Source of the DNA: Streptomyces niphimycinicus
GTDB lineage: Bacteria > Actinomycetota > Actinomycetes > Streptomycetales > Streptomycetaceae
Assembly: GCF_018883605.1 (NCBI RefSeq)
Contig: NZ_JAHLEM010000036.1
Coordinates: forward strand, 1 to 64,000
Reading direction: 5' to 3'
DNA length: 64,000 nucleotides
Position numbers and translations under genes: made by a program. Every line of letters begins with the position of its first letter. Position 1 is the first letter of the stretch. The notes beneath the pieces were generated by a model. It searched no databases. It was given only the letters and a program-made list of their open reading frames with translations, and was not told the DNA's origin. Below, piece after piece: positions 53,857 to 62,153 of this stretch.

Positions 53857-54501
53857 TCACCCGGCGGTCTCGGAAGTGTCCTGCCTGCCGGGTGTGTGCT
53901 CATCGTCGCCGAGGACGTGGTCGCGTACCGCCGTCAGGATGCGGTCCGACAGGTCGTCGCCCGCGCAGGCCCGTGCCAGGACCAACGCCCCGACCATGGT
54001 GGACAGTTCGACGAGGACGGACTCCTCGTCGGCCGCGGTGCCGCCGGACTTCCTGGCGCTTCGCTCCATCGCGTCGATCAGCTTGCGCAGACCCTCGCCG
54101 AACGCCCTCTTGAGCGGGTCGCCGGGCTCCGCGCGTGCGGCGTCCACCGCCAGCGCCGCGGCGGCGCACCCCAGCCCGGGGTTGTCGCGGTGCGGTGCGG
54201 ACAGATAGGCGGCCAGGAAAGCGGCCCGGACGCCGCGGCCGCGGTCCTCGCCCGTGTCCTCGCCCTCGGGGGGTTCCTCCATGTCCGCGAGGCGTTCGGC
54301 GAACGCGGCCGAGCACGCCTGGGCGATCAGATCGTCCTTCGAGGCGAAGTGGCGGTAGAACCCGCCGTGGGTCAGACCCGCCGCCGCCATCGCCTGGGGA
54401 ACGCTCACCTTGTCGGCGCCGTGGGTGCGCACCAGCTTCGCGGTGGCCGCGATCACCTGCTCGCGGTGGCGCTCGGCCTCGGCTCGGGATGCTCGGGGCA
54501 T
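53857..54501 (-). CDS. TetR-family regulator
   Basis: The 214-residue protein has the TetR helix-turn-helix at about 30-55 (SVPQAMAAAGLTHGGFYRHFASKDDL) and a C-terminal domain with GCAAAALAVDAAR and ARACAGDDLSDRIL, as in the TetR_C group next to SDRs and reductases. It is divergent from an SDR gene with an AT-rich 185-base gap, so it most likely represses the SDR/tautomerase pair. Its ATG begins MPRASRAEAERHREQV, a usual start for this group. Confidence 0.92.
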   Translation of the reverse strand: MPRASRAEAERHREQVIAATAKLVRTHGADKVSVPQAMAAAGLTHGGFYRHFASKDDLIAQACSAAFAERLADMEEPPEGEDTGEDRGRGVRAAFLAAYLSAPHRDNPGLGCAAAALAVDAARAEPGDPLKRAFGEGLRKLIDAMERSARKSGGTAADEESVLVELSTMVGALVLARACAGDDLSDRILTAVRDHVLGDDEHTPGRQDTSETAG

Positions 54502-54583
54502 GGTCGGTACTTCCTTCTGCGTAGGTTGCCGGACTCGGGTACGGGATGCCGGTTACCGCACCGATGATATTTGCGACCCGTTA

Positions 54584-54603
54584 TAGATGATGCTAATAAT
54601 CTA
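54584..54603. promoter_or_regulatory. AT-rich dyad in the TetR/SDR promoter region
   Basis: TAGAT and ATCTA flank ten bases in a stretch much richer in A+T than its surroundings (54567-54607). A candidate operator and promoter core; the symmetry is short. Confidence 0.45.
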
Positions 54604-54686
54604 TTTAAGCGCGCCACGGGGACGGCGGCCTCACGGTCCGCCGCCCCTGCCGGTTCGAGCGCGCTCCGAGACGAGGAGGGTCCGAC

Positions 54687-55388
54687 ATGGTTGCGATCGA
54701 TGGTTCGGTGGTGCTGGTGACCGGAGGTCAACGTGGCATCGGCAAGGCATTCGTGGAGGCATTGCTCGGGCGTGGCGCGGCGAAGGTCTACGCGACCGCG
54801 CGGAAGCCCAGCCCCAGCGAGGACCCGCGGGTCGAGGCCGTTTCCCTCGATGTCAACGATCCGGACGCGGTCGCCGCCCTCGCCGATCGGGCCGCGGATG
54901 TGAACATCGTCATCAACAACGCGGGGGTGCTGCTGCCCTCGCCGCTGCTGAAGGCGGACATGGCCGATGTGGTGGCGACGTTCGAAACGAATGTCTTCGG
55001 GCCTCTCCGGGTGGCACGTGAGTTCGCCCCGGCCCTGTCGGCGAACGGCGGCGGCGCGCTGGTGGACATGCACTCCGTGCTGTCCTGGGGCGCGGGCGCT
55101 GCCGCCTACGGCGCCTCGAAGGCCGCGCTGTGGTCGATCACGAACTCTCTCCGGATAGAGCTGGCCGAGCAGGGGACCCAGGTGGTCGGCGTGCACCTCG
55201 GGCTCGCCGACACTGACATGGCCGCCGGGATCCCGAGTCGGAAGATCTCCCCGGCCGAGGTCGCGGAGGCGGTTCTGGACGGCGTCGAGAACGGCGCCGA
55301 CGAGGTGCTCGTCGACGATGTGACCCGGCAGATGAAGGCGGCGCTCGCCGGGCCGGTGGAGGGGCTCACCCTTCTCCTCGGACGCTGA
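54687..55388 (+). CDS. Short-chain dehydrogenase/reductase (SDR)
   Basis: The 233-residue protein is an SDR with cofactor motif VTGGQRGIGKAF (11-22), NNAG (77-80), Ser130, and catalytic Tyr141 and Lys145 (YGASK). It is short for the family because the loop after the active site is reduced. A tautomerase-like gene follows after 50 bases and a DJ-1-type gene after that, so these probably form one detoxification-type operon under the divergent TetR. Confidence 0.93.
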   Translation: MVAIDGSVVLVTGGQRGIGKAFVEALLGRGAAKVYATARKPSPSEDPRVEAVSLDVNDPDAVAALADRAADVNIVINNAGVLLPSPLLKADMADVVATFETNVFGPLRVAREFAPALSANGGGALVDMHSVLSWGAGAAAYGASKAALWSITNSLRIELAEQGTQVVGVHLGLADTDMAAGIPSRKISPAEVAEAVLDGVENGADEVLVDDVTRQMKAALAGPVEGLTLLLGR

Positions 55389-55438
55389 CCGCTCGTCGCC
55401 ACCGTTCGACTTCACTCTTCCTCGAAGGAGAGAGAGCC

Positions 55439-55861
55439 ATGCCCCTGTGGCACATCTACCATCCGGTCGACGCCTATTCCGCAGAGCAGAAGCGGAAATT
55501 CGCCGCGGACGTCACGGAGTACTACACCCAGGTCGGTCTGCCGAAGTTCTACGTCGTCACCCTGTTCCACGACGTCCCGGAGTCCTCGTTCCTGGTCGGC
55601 GGCGAGCCGTCGAACCGCACCGTCCGGGTCGTGATCGAGCACATCGCCCGCCACTTGTCGGACCCCGGCATGAGGAAGAGGTCCGTCGAGGGGCTCGACC
55701 GTGTGCTGGCCCCGCACACCCGGGATCGCGGGCTGCACTGCGAGTTCCATATCGACGAGACGCCCCGGGACCTCTGGATGATCGACGGGATGGCGCCGCC
55801 GCCCCCGCGCAGCGAAGCGGAACGGATCTGGGCGCGGGAGAACCGGCCGCTGCCGTACTGA
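55439..55861 (+). CDS. Tautomerase-superfamily protein (cis-CaaD-like, Tautomerase_3 type)
   Basis: The 140-residue protein begins MPLWHIYHP: after Met removal, Pro1 would be the catalytic base, as in all tautomerase-superfamily enzymes. The body (GLPKFYVVTLFHDVPESSFLV, HCEFHIDETPRDLWMIDGM, ENRPLPY) matches the cis-3-chloroacrylic acid dehalogenase-like group. Known members dehalogenate or hydrate unsaturated acids or tautomerise keto acids; many are uncharacterised. CGAAGGAG lies 13 bases upstream. Confidence 0.9.
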   Translation: MPLWHIYHPVDAYSAEQKRKFAADVTEYYTQVGLPKFYVVTLFHDVPESSFLVGGEPSNRTVRVVIEHIARHLSDPGMRKRSVEGLDRVLAPHTRDRGLHCEFHIDETPRDLWMIDGMAPPPPRSEAERIWARENRPLPY

Positions 55862-55969
55862 CCGGCCGCCCGCGACCGCACCAGGGCGGCGAGCGAGGCC
55901 ACCGACGGCGCTCGGCGGCCTCGCGGGGAACCCATGGCTGAACGGGGGCGGGTCTGGTTGGATCACCGT

Positions 55970-56572
55970 ATGGCCCATGCGGATACGCGGAAGATCGGGA
56001 TCCTGCTGTTCCCGGACGTGGAAGAACTCGACGCCATCGGTCCATGGGAGGTGCTGTCGTACTGGACGCGCACCTTCGCCGAGGACGGGTGGCAGGTGTT
56101 CTGCCTCTCCGCCGACGGCAACCCCGTGACCTGCGCGAAGGGGCTCACCGTCGAGGCGCATCAGGCGATGGCCGACCTGCCCCCACTGGATGTGCTGCTG
56201 CACCCCGGCGGCCGGGGGACCCGGCCCCAGCTCGAGGACGAGCAGCACCTGGAGTGGGTCCGGTCCCAGCGGCGCTCGGTTCCCCTGATGACCAGCGTGT
56301 GCACGGGCTCGCTGGTCTACGCGGCGGCCGGACTGCTGGCCGGGCGGCCGGCGACCACGCACTGGGGATCGCTGGACCTGCTCGCCGAACTCGACCCGAC
56401 GATCGACGTACGGCCCGAGGAGCGGTTCGTCGACGACGGTGACATGATCACCTCCGCGGGGGTCTCGGCCGGTATCGACATGGCTCTTCATCTGGTCGCC
56501 CGGCTGGCCTCGCCGGAGCGGGCACGTCAGGTGCGACGTGGCATCCAGTACGACCCGCAGCCGCCGGTGTGA
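55970..56572 (+). CDS. DJ-1/PfpI-superfamily protein, isocyanide hydratase-like
   Basis: The 200-residue protein has Glu27 (IGPWEVL) and the elbow Cys111 (SVCTGSLVYAAAGLLAGRPATTHW). The CTGSLVYAAAGLL and THW pattern is that of the InhA-type isocyanide (isonitrile) hydratase group, which turns isocyanides into N-formamides. The ATG at 55970 gives the usual family N-terminus; an upstream ATG (55934) is possible. Its stop codon lies within a 22-bp tandem repeat. It may belong to the SDR/tautomerase operon. Confidence 0.88.
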   Translation: MAHADTRKIGILLFPDVEELDAIGPWEVLSYWTRTFAEDGWQVFCLSADGNPVTCAKGLTVEAHQAMADLPPLDVLLHPGGRGTRPQLEDEQHLEWVRSQRRSVPLMTSVCTGSLVYAAAGLLAGRPATTHWGSLDLLAELDPTIDVRPEERFVDDGDMITSAGVSAGIDMALHLVARLASPERARQVRRGIQYDPQPPV

Positions 56573-56605
56573 GCACACCGCAACCGCCGGTGTGAGCACA
56601 CCGCA
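56561..56605. repeat. Two tandem copies of a 22-bp unit, each with a palindrome
   Basis: A 22-bp unit starting CCGCCGGTGTGAGC is exactly repeated after one spacer base. Each copy holds CGGTGTG-AG-CACACCG, a 7+2+7 palindrome. The first copy overlaps the last codons and stop of the DJ-1-type gene. Candidate twin hairpins (terminator) or twin binding sites. Confidence 0.75.
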
Positions 56606-56622
56606 CCGGCACAGCGGCAGGG

Positions 56623-57426
56623 TCAGCCGGGGCTCGAACGGCCGTGCCGCCAGTACCCGAAGAACGCGATGTCCGGCTTCGGTACGCCGCGGTCCCGCAC
56701 CAGATGGCGGCGCACCCCGGTGGCCATTCCGGCCTCCCCGGCGACCCAGGTGTAGAACCGGCCCGGCCGCAGCGACGACTTCCTGACCGCGTCGAGGGCC
56801 GGCCTGCCGGGCAGCGCGTCCGCGCCGTCCCGGGCCAGCCACCGCACCCGTACGCCTTCGGGAGCGGTGATGTCCGCGCGGATGTCGGCGGTCCCGGAAA
56901 CCTCCAGGAAGACCTCCGCGGCCAGTGACGCCGGAGCGTGCTCGAGGATGGCGAGGATCGCCGGTACGGCGCTCTCGTCCCCGGCGAGCAGTTGCCATTC
57001 GGCATGAGCGGGCGGCAGATAGGTCACGCCCATGTCGAAGATGCCCGCCGGGTCTCCGGGCCGGGCGCGCCGGGCCCATGCGGCGGCCGGGGTGTCGCCG
57101 TGCAGGGCGAACTCGATGTCCACTTCGCCGAGTTCGGGCCGGGCGCGGCGGATGGTGAAGTTGCGTACCCAGGGCCTGCGTGATTTCGGCAGCAGGAGAA
57201 TCTCCGCCATCCACGCCTCGCTGGAGAGCTTCGGCATTCTCAGGCTGTCCTGCCCCTCGCGGGGAAAGAACAGCCGCACGGTCTGGTCGAAACCGGTGGG
57301 CTTCAGATGCTCCAGTTCCGCGCCGCCGAGCGTGATGGTCGAGAAGCCGGGTGTCAGCGTGGTGTTCCCGCGTACCTCCAACGTGATCATTCGCCGTGAT
57401 TCTGGTGTGCGCACCTTGGGCAACAC
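56623..57426 (-). CDS. Siderophore-interacting protein (FAD-binding ferric reductase, ViuB/SIP type)
   Basis: The 267-residue protein matches the SIP family: an N-terminal FAD-binding barrel (PKSRRPWVRNFTIRRARPELGEVDIEFALHG, split here only by normal family spacing) and a C-terminal NAD(P)H domain (GDESAVPAILAILEH, YTWVAGEAGMATGVRRHL). SIPs reduce ferric siderophores to release iron. The GTG start has GAGGAAAG upstream, better than the internal ATG at 57390. It is the last gene of a three-gene redox operon. Confidence 0.9.
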   Translation of the reverse strand: MLPKVRTPESRRMITLEVRGNTTLTPGFSTITLGGAELEHLKPTGFDQTVRLFFPREGQDSLRMPKLSSEAWMAEILLLPKSRRPWVRNFTIRRARPELGEVDIEFALHGDTPAAAWARRARPGDPAGIFDMGVTYLPPAHAEWQLLAGDESAVPAILAILEHAPASLAAEVFLEVSGTADIRADITAPEGVRVRWLARDGADALPGRPALDAVRKSSLRPGRFYTWVAGEAGMATGVRRHLVRDRGVPKPDIAFFGYWRHGRSSPG

Positions 57427-57466
57427 GTCTTTCCTCGCCTTCCGCTCAAGTCCGCTCGCCGTGGGG

Positions 57467-58375
57467 TCACAGGTCCACGACGAGCCGCGGGGACAGGGCG
57501 CGGGACACACAGGCGTACATCCGGCCCGCGGGGGCGCCGATGGCGTCCCGGTGCTCGGGCTCGCCGTCGACGACGGCGATTTCGCAACTGCCGCAGACCC
57601 CTTCGCGGCATCCGGACGCCACCGGATATCCGGCGTGGGTCAGGGCGTCCAGCAGCGATTCGTCGGCCGGCACCTGAACCGTCTGCCCCGACCGCGCGCA
57701 CACCGCCTCGAACGCCGTGTTGGGGGCGAACGACCTGGCCACCGGGCGGAACAGCTCCGCGTGCAGCCGTCCGGCCGGGAACGCGGCCTCGGCCGCCTCG
57801 AGCATCGGTCCGGGGCCGCAGGCATAGACCACGGCACCGGGGTTCAGTGCGGCTGCCAGAGCGGCGAAGTCCGGCCTGCCCTGCTCTCGGGTGGCGATGA
57901 TCCGGACCCGATCGCCGTAGCGGGAGCGCAGTTCGTCGGCGAAGGGCATGGACGCGCGGGACTGTCCCATGTAGACGAGCGACGCCGGGACGCCCGATGC
58001 CGCCGCCGCGCGCAGCATCGGCAGGATCGGGGTGATGCCGATCCCGCCGGCCAGGAAGAGATACTCCGGCGCGGGGAGGAGCGGGAAATGGTTCCGCGGC
58101 AGCGACACGTCCAGGGTGCGGCCCTGGCGCAGAAACCGGTGGATGTACTCCGAACCGCCCCGGCTGAGGCGGTCGTGCCGCACCGCGACGCGGTAGGACT
58201 CCCGGTCCGCCGGGTCGCCGCACAGCGAGTACTGCCGGGTCAGCCAGTTCGGCAGGGCCAGGTCGATATGGGCCCCCGGCTCCCAGGGCGCCAGCGGACC
58301 GGTGGCGCCTTTCAGGACGAGGGATACGACGTCTTCGGCTACCCGCTCGATGGCGCCGACGATGGTCTGTTGCAT
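57467..58375 (-). CDS. Phthalate dioxygenase reductase-type oxidoreductase (FMN/FAD, NAD(P)H, 2Fe-2S)
   Basis: The 302-residue protein has, in order, a flavin-binding barrel (TRQYSLCGDP), an NAD(P)H-binding domain (FLAGGIGITPILPM) and a C-terminal plant-type 2Fe-2S ferredoxin (CREGVCGSC, then YACVSRA). This is the vanillate O-demethylase/phthalate dioxygenase reductase layout, normally passing electrons to a Rieske oxygenase. No oxygenase gene is nearby; its partner must be encoded elsewhere or be another acceptor such as a haem protein. Confidence 0.93.
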   Translation of the reverse strand: MQQTIVGAIERVAEDVVSLVLKGATGPLAPWEPGAHIDLALPNWLTRQYSLCGDPADRESYRVAVRHDRLSRGGSEYIHRFLRQGRTLDVSLPRNHFPLLPAPEYLFLAGGIGITPILPMLRAAAASGVPASLVYMGQSRASMPFADELRSRYGDRVRIIATREQGRPDFAALAAALNPGAVVYACGPGPMLEAAEAAFPAGRLHAELFRPVARSFAPNTAFEAVCARSGQTVQVPADESLLDALTHAGYPVASGCREGVCGSCEIAVVDGEPEHRDAIGAPAGRMYACVSRALSPRLVVDL

Positions 58376-58397
58376 CGCGATTCACCTTGTGCCGTGG

Positions 58398-59027
58398 TCA
58401 GTAGAGTTTGCGGTAGCTCTCTTCGAGAGCGTGGGTGAGCACCATCGGATCGATGTCCGTCCCCATTTGGGCGGCGGTGACCTCACCGACCGACGGCATC
58501 TCGTCGGCCAGGGCCTGGCTCGCGGGGTCCCACAGCCGGGAGCGGATCAGCGAGCGGCCGCAGTGGAAGTACGCCTCCGCCACCTCGACGACGATCGCCA
58601 GCACCGGTTCGCTGGCCTCGGTCTGCATCCGGGCGAGTACATCGGGCTCATCGGTGGGATAGCCACGGCCGTTGACCCGCAGGGTCTCCCGCATCCCGGG
58701 GATGAGGAAGAGCAGCCCGACCCCGTCGTTCTCGGCGAGATTGCGGAAGGAGTCGGCGATCTTGTTGCCGGGGCGGTCGGGAATCGCGAGCGTATGGCTG
58801 TCGAGGACCTTCACAAAGCCCGGGTAGTCGCCACGGGGCGAGCAGTCGGCGCGCCCCGCCGCGTCCGCCGTGGCCAGGGTCAGGAAGGGGGAGTGCGCGA
58901 TGAAGAATCGGAAGTGCTCGTCGATATGGTCGACCTTCTTGTCCTTGACCATGGCTTCGGGATCCCCGAGCCGGGCGTGGACCTCGGCCGGCGACAGCCG
59001 TCGGGGGCGGGTGCTGGTCTGCGTCAC
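58398..59027 (-). CDS. PPOX-class FMN-dependent flavoprotein (MSMEG_1061-like)
   Basis: The 209-residue protein is of the pyridoxamine-phosphate-oxidase-like split-barrel group: HFRFFIAHSPFLTLATADAAG, SPRGDYPGFV, NKIADSFRNLAENDGVGLLF and HCGRSLIRSRLW are the typical blocks. Members bind FMN or F420 and reduce varied substrates. The GTG start has AAGGAG five bases upstream. First gene of the PPOX/reductase/SIP operon, divergent from a TetR gene with a perfect palindrome between them. Confidence 0.9.
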   Translation of the reverse strand: MTQTSTRPRRLSPAEVHARLGDPEAMVKDKKVDHIDEHFRFFIAHSPFLTLATADAAGRADCSPRGDYPGFVKVLDSHTLAIPDRPGNKIADSFRNLAENDGVGLLFLIPGMRETLRVNGRGYPTDEPDVLARMQTEASEPVLAIVVEVAEAYFHCGRSLIRSRLWDPASQALADEMPSVGEVTAAQMGTDIDPMVLTHALEESYRKLY

Positions 59028-59141
59028 GATGACTCCTTCCGGGAGGGGGGAGCGGCGGGCGCGCGAGGGCCGTGCCGGTCGCCTCCCGCTCCCTGCCGAC
59101 GACGGTGGTTCACCGCTCCGCCGCAGTTCATGGCACCATTG

Positions 59142-59155
59142 TGAGTAATTACTCA
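59142..59155. promoter_or_regulatory. Perfect palindromic operator between the redox operon and TetR
   Basis: TGAGTAATTACTCA is a 14-bp perfect palindrome in the 171-base divergent gap, 44 bases before the TetR ATG. It is the likely site for that TetR, controlling itself and the PPOX-led operon. Confidence 0.8.
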
Positions 59156-59198
59156 GGTCTTGCGCCACTCGCTTTTCAGGCGCCGTCCAGGAGGTGCC

Positions 59199-59858
59199 AT
59201 GACGACAGGCCGGCGCGGACTTCAGCCACGTAAACAGCCCCGCCAGGCCCGGGCCGAGCTCACCCGGCAGCGCATCCTCACGGCGGCTGCTCACGTTTTC
59301 GCCGAATACGGCTATGCCGCCGGGACCACCAACCGCATCGCCGAGCACGCGCGGATCTCGATCGGCTCGCTGTACCAGTACTACCCGAACAAGGATGCGA
59401 TCCTGGCCGAGCTGGCGACCCGTCATCTCGATGCCGGGGCGGCCGCCATCCGTGAACGACAGGACGAGGAGGAGCCCGATTCCCTCGAGGAGATCCTCCG
59501 TGGTTTCGCGCGCACCGTGATCGAGAACCACCTCGACGACCCGCAGCTTCTGCGCGTCATGGGCGAACAGGCCCCGCGCTCACCGGAGTTGTTCGAGAAG
59601 ATCGCCCGCCAGGAGCGGGAGCGGGTCGCCTACACCCAGGAGTTGCTCGAGCGCCATCCCGAGGTGCGGGTCGAGGACACCTATGTCGCCGCCCGGCTCA
59701 CCGTGTCCACGATCGAGCTCGTCGTCCATGTGCTCATCGCCGCGCCCGAGTCGATCGACACCACCCGGCTGGAGAACGAACTCGTCGCGATGCTCACCCG
59801 CTACCTCACGGCCGCACCGTCCGCGGCCGTGGCACCTCCGGCGCGCGAGGGCGGCTGA
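59199..59858 (+). CDS. TetR-family regulator
   Basis: The 219-residue protein starts at ATG after AGGAGGT. A basic N-terminus (RRGLQPRKQPRQARAELTRQ) leads to the TetR helix-turn-helix (GTTNRIAEHARISIGSLYQYYPNKDAIL). The RQARAELT and SIGSLYQYFPNK patterns are those of TetR regulators near redox or efflux genes. It is divergent from the PPOX/reductase/SIP operon and probably controls it through the palindrome between them. Confidence 0.93.
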   Translation: MTTGRRGLQPRKQPRQARAELTRQRILTAAAHVFAEYGYAAGTTNRIAEHARISIGSLYQYYPNKDAILAELATRHLDAGAAAIRERQDEEEPDSLEEILRGFARTVIENHLDDPQLLRVMGEQAPRSPELFEKIARQERERVAYTQELLERHPEVRVEDTYVAARLTVSTIELVVHVLIAAPESIDTTRLENELVAMLTRYLTAAPSAAVAPPAREGG

Positions 59859-59880
59859 CGCGGGGCCACCGGGACGACGG

Positions 59881-59908
59881 ACGGGGACCTGGCGGGCCAG
59901 GTCCCCGT
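59881..59908. terminator. Bidirectional terminator between TetR and asnB
   Basis: A 12-bp perfect stem (ACGGGGACCTGG and complement) with a 4-base loop lies between the convergent genes. Confidence 0.8.
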
Positions 59909-59940
59909 ACGTCCCTCTCGGTGCGGTCGAACCGCGGGTG

Positions 59941-61773
59941 TCAGTCGAGCGTGAGGGTGGGCTTGCGCAGGTCCATCCATGTGGCAAGGTCGAGGGCGCG
60001 TTCGATGATGGCGCGCTGCTGGGTGGTGATGTCCTCCGCCGGTGCGGCGATCGCCTCCTTCAGCGTCTCGGTGCGGCACAGTTCGAGGGCCTGGTGTCCC
60101 GAGGTGATGAGGTCGCCCGCCTGCTGCTTGATGGCGGAGAGATAGGCGGGGTCGAAGCTGCCGGGGTAGCCGCTCTTCTTGCGGTTGGCCACGGACTCGG
60201 GCAGCACATCGCGGGTGGCCTCGCGCAGGATGCTCTTCTCCCGCCCGTCGAATGTCTTCAGCGACCAGGGGGTGTTGAAGACATAGGAGACGAGGCGGTG
60301 GTCGCAGAACGGCACCCTGACCTCCAGGCCGACGGCCATGCTCATCCGGTCCTTGCGGTCGAGCAGGGTGTTGACCATGCGGGTGAGATGCAGATAGCAG
60401 ACCTGCCGCATGCGCTTCTCCAGGCCGGTCTCGCCGTCCTTGAGGGGGACTTCGCCCAGGGCGCTGAGGTAGTGGTCATGGAGGTAGGTGTCCAGGTCGA
60501 GCTTCTCGGTGAGGTCCTGGGACAGCAGGCTCTTGGTGTCGCCGAGCGTCAGCCCTCCGGCGAGCCACGGGAAGGTGTCGGCCTCGCGCCGCTCGTCGTG
60601 GAACCACGGGTAGCCGCCGAAGACCTCGTCCGCCGACTCGCCCGACAGGGCCACGGTCGACTGTTCGCGAACGGCCTTGAACAGCAGATAGAGCGAGTTG
60701 TCCCGGTCACCGAGCCCGGTGGGCAGATCCCTGGCGGCGATGGCCGCCTGCCGCACGGCCGGGTCGGACAGGGCGGAGCCGTCGAGCATGATGTCCCGGT
60801 GGTCGCATTTCACATGCTCGGCCACGGCGTGCACATAGGGGGTGTCCACGCTGGGCGCCACGTCGATCGCGCGGAAGTTCTCCGCCTGCCCGGGGAAGTC
60901 CACGGCGAAGCTGCGGACGGTCTCGCCGTGCTCGCCGAGCTTGCGGGCGGCGAGCGAGGTCATCGCCGAGGAGTCGAGACCCCCGGAGAGCAGGGTGCAG
61001 CGGGGCACATCGGCGACGAGCTGCCGGGCGATGATGTCCTCCAGCAGCTCCCGCACATGGGCGACGGTCGCGTCCTGGTCGTCGGTGTGCTCGGAGACCT
61101 CCAGGCGCCAGTACGCCTGCTCGCGAAGTCCATTGCGGTCGACGACGGCGATATGGCCGGGGCGCAGCTCCCTCATTCCCTTCCAGATCGCATGCCCCGG
61201 TGTCTTGGCGAAGGAGAAGATCTCCCGCAGCCCGTCCATGCCGATCTCGGGGGCGGCGAGCGGGTTGGCGAGGATGGCCTTGGGCTCGGATCCGAAGAGG
61301 ACGCCGTCGTCGGTCTCGTAGTAGTAGAACGGCTTGATGCCCATCCGGTCCCGGACCATCACCAGCTTCTCGGCGCGGGAGTCCCAGATGGCGAAGGCGT
61401 ACATGCCGTTCAGCTTCTCGGTGAGGGATTCGCCCCATTCCACATAGCCGCGCAGGACGACCTCGGTGTCGGAGTCCGTGGTGAAGCCATGGCCCCTGCG
61501 GCGCAGTTCGTCGCGCAGTTCGGTGAAGTTGTACGCCTCACCGGAGTAGACCATGCTCACGGGACCGTCGGGGGTGTCGACGGTCATGGGCTGTGCCCCG
61601 CCGGGCAGGTCGATGACGGCCAGCCTGCGGTGGCCGAGCGCGGCCTTGCCGGTCACCCACGCTCCGGCCGCGTCCGGGCCTCGGCAGGCCATCGTCTCGG
61701 TCATGGCGTCGAGGACCTGGCGATGGGAGGTCAGATCGCGGCGGTAGGAGACCCATCCGGTGATGCCGCACAC
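59941..61773 (-). CDS. asnB: Asparagine synthetase, glutamine-hydrolysing (AsnB type)
   Basis: The 610-residue protein has an N-terminal Ntn glutaminase domain and a C-terminal synthetase domain. The start must be the GTG at 61773 because it places the nucleophile Cys2 (MCGITGW) directly after Met; starts further upstream would bury it. RGPDA and YSGEAYNFTELR line the glutamine site, and SGGLDSS (263-269) is the ATP PP-loop. It makes asparagine from aspartate with ammonia from glutamine, in the cytoplasm. Length and motifs are those of an intact housekeeping-type enzyme, although close homologues also amidate cell-wall or antibiotic precursors. Confidence 0.92.
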   Translation of the reverse strand: MCGITGWVSYRRDLTSHRQVLDAMTETMACRGPDAAGAWVTGKAALGHRRLAVIDLPGGAQPMTVDTPDGPVSMVYSGEAYNFTELRDELRRRGHGFTTDSDTEVVLRGYVEWGESLTEKLNGMYAFAIWDSRAEKLVMVRDRMGIKPFYYYETDDGVLFGSEPKAILANPLAAPEIGMDGLREIFSFAKTPGHAIWKGMRELRPGHIAVVDRNGLREQAYWRLEVSEHTDDQDATVAHVRELLEDIIARQLVADVPRCTLLSGGLDSSAMTSLAARKLGEHGETVRSFAVDFPGQAENFRAIDVAPSVDTPYVHAVAEHVKCDHRDIMLDGSALSDPAVRQAAIAARDLPTGLGDRDNSLYLLFKAVREQSTVALSGESADEVFGGYPWFHDERREADTFPWLAGGLTLGDTKSLLSQDLTEKLDLDTYLHDHYLSALGEVPLKDGETGLEKRMRQVCYLHLTRMVNTLLDRKDRMSMAVGLEVRVPFCDHRLVSYVFNTPWSLKTFDGREKSILREATRDVLPESVANRKKSGYPGSFDPAYLSAIKQQAGDLITSGHQALELCRTETLKEAIAAPAEDITTQQRAIIERALDLATWMDLRKPTLTLD

Positions 61774-62153
61774 AGTGATCATCCCTTTCACTCAGCAGAG
61801 ATGGTTGCCTGTGAAAACCATCTACCTCTCCGGAGGCGGATCGCTACCGGGCGCAGTCCCCTGGGGGAGTGGTATTTCTCACTGGTAAATTCCTGTTAAT
61901 GGTAAGTTTCGCGGTGGTCGCTGGCCGAAAAGAGTCGCCCACTAAATTCCCATTTTACAGCCGATATCCACGTCGCAATTCATAAGCGAAACGCCGGCCG
62001 TATACGAAAGAGGTCCGGGCCCGGCGAGCTGAGGCTCCTTCACCCGCGACCGTTCCTCGACAGGCTCCCTCCCGGTCGCCGTCGGGGGTGCTGGGTTCCG
62101 CCATGAGCTGGGGGGTTACCATATGAGCGCCACCTAGCTCGAAAGATGGATTT
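61774..62153. other. 380-base intergenic region between asnB and GAPDH genes
   Basis: No gene is visible. Next to asnB, AGATGGTT (61799-61806) and AACCATCT (61816-61823) form a perfect 8-bp inverted repeat that could be an operator or leader hairpin. A lower-GC stretch (about 61870-61990) holds three TGGTA repeats at 61870, 61883 and 61900 and TTTTAC-like boxes, and probably contains the asnB promoter. The part next to the GAPDH start is GC-rich; no clear promoter was found there. Confidence 0.5.
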
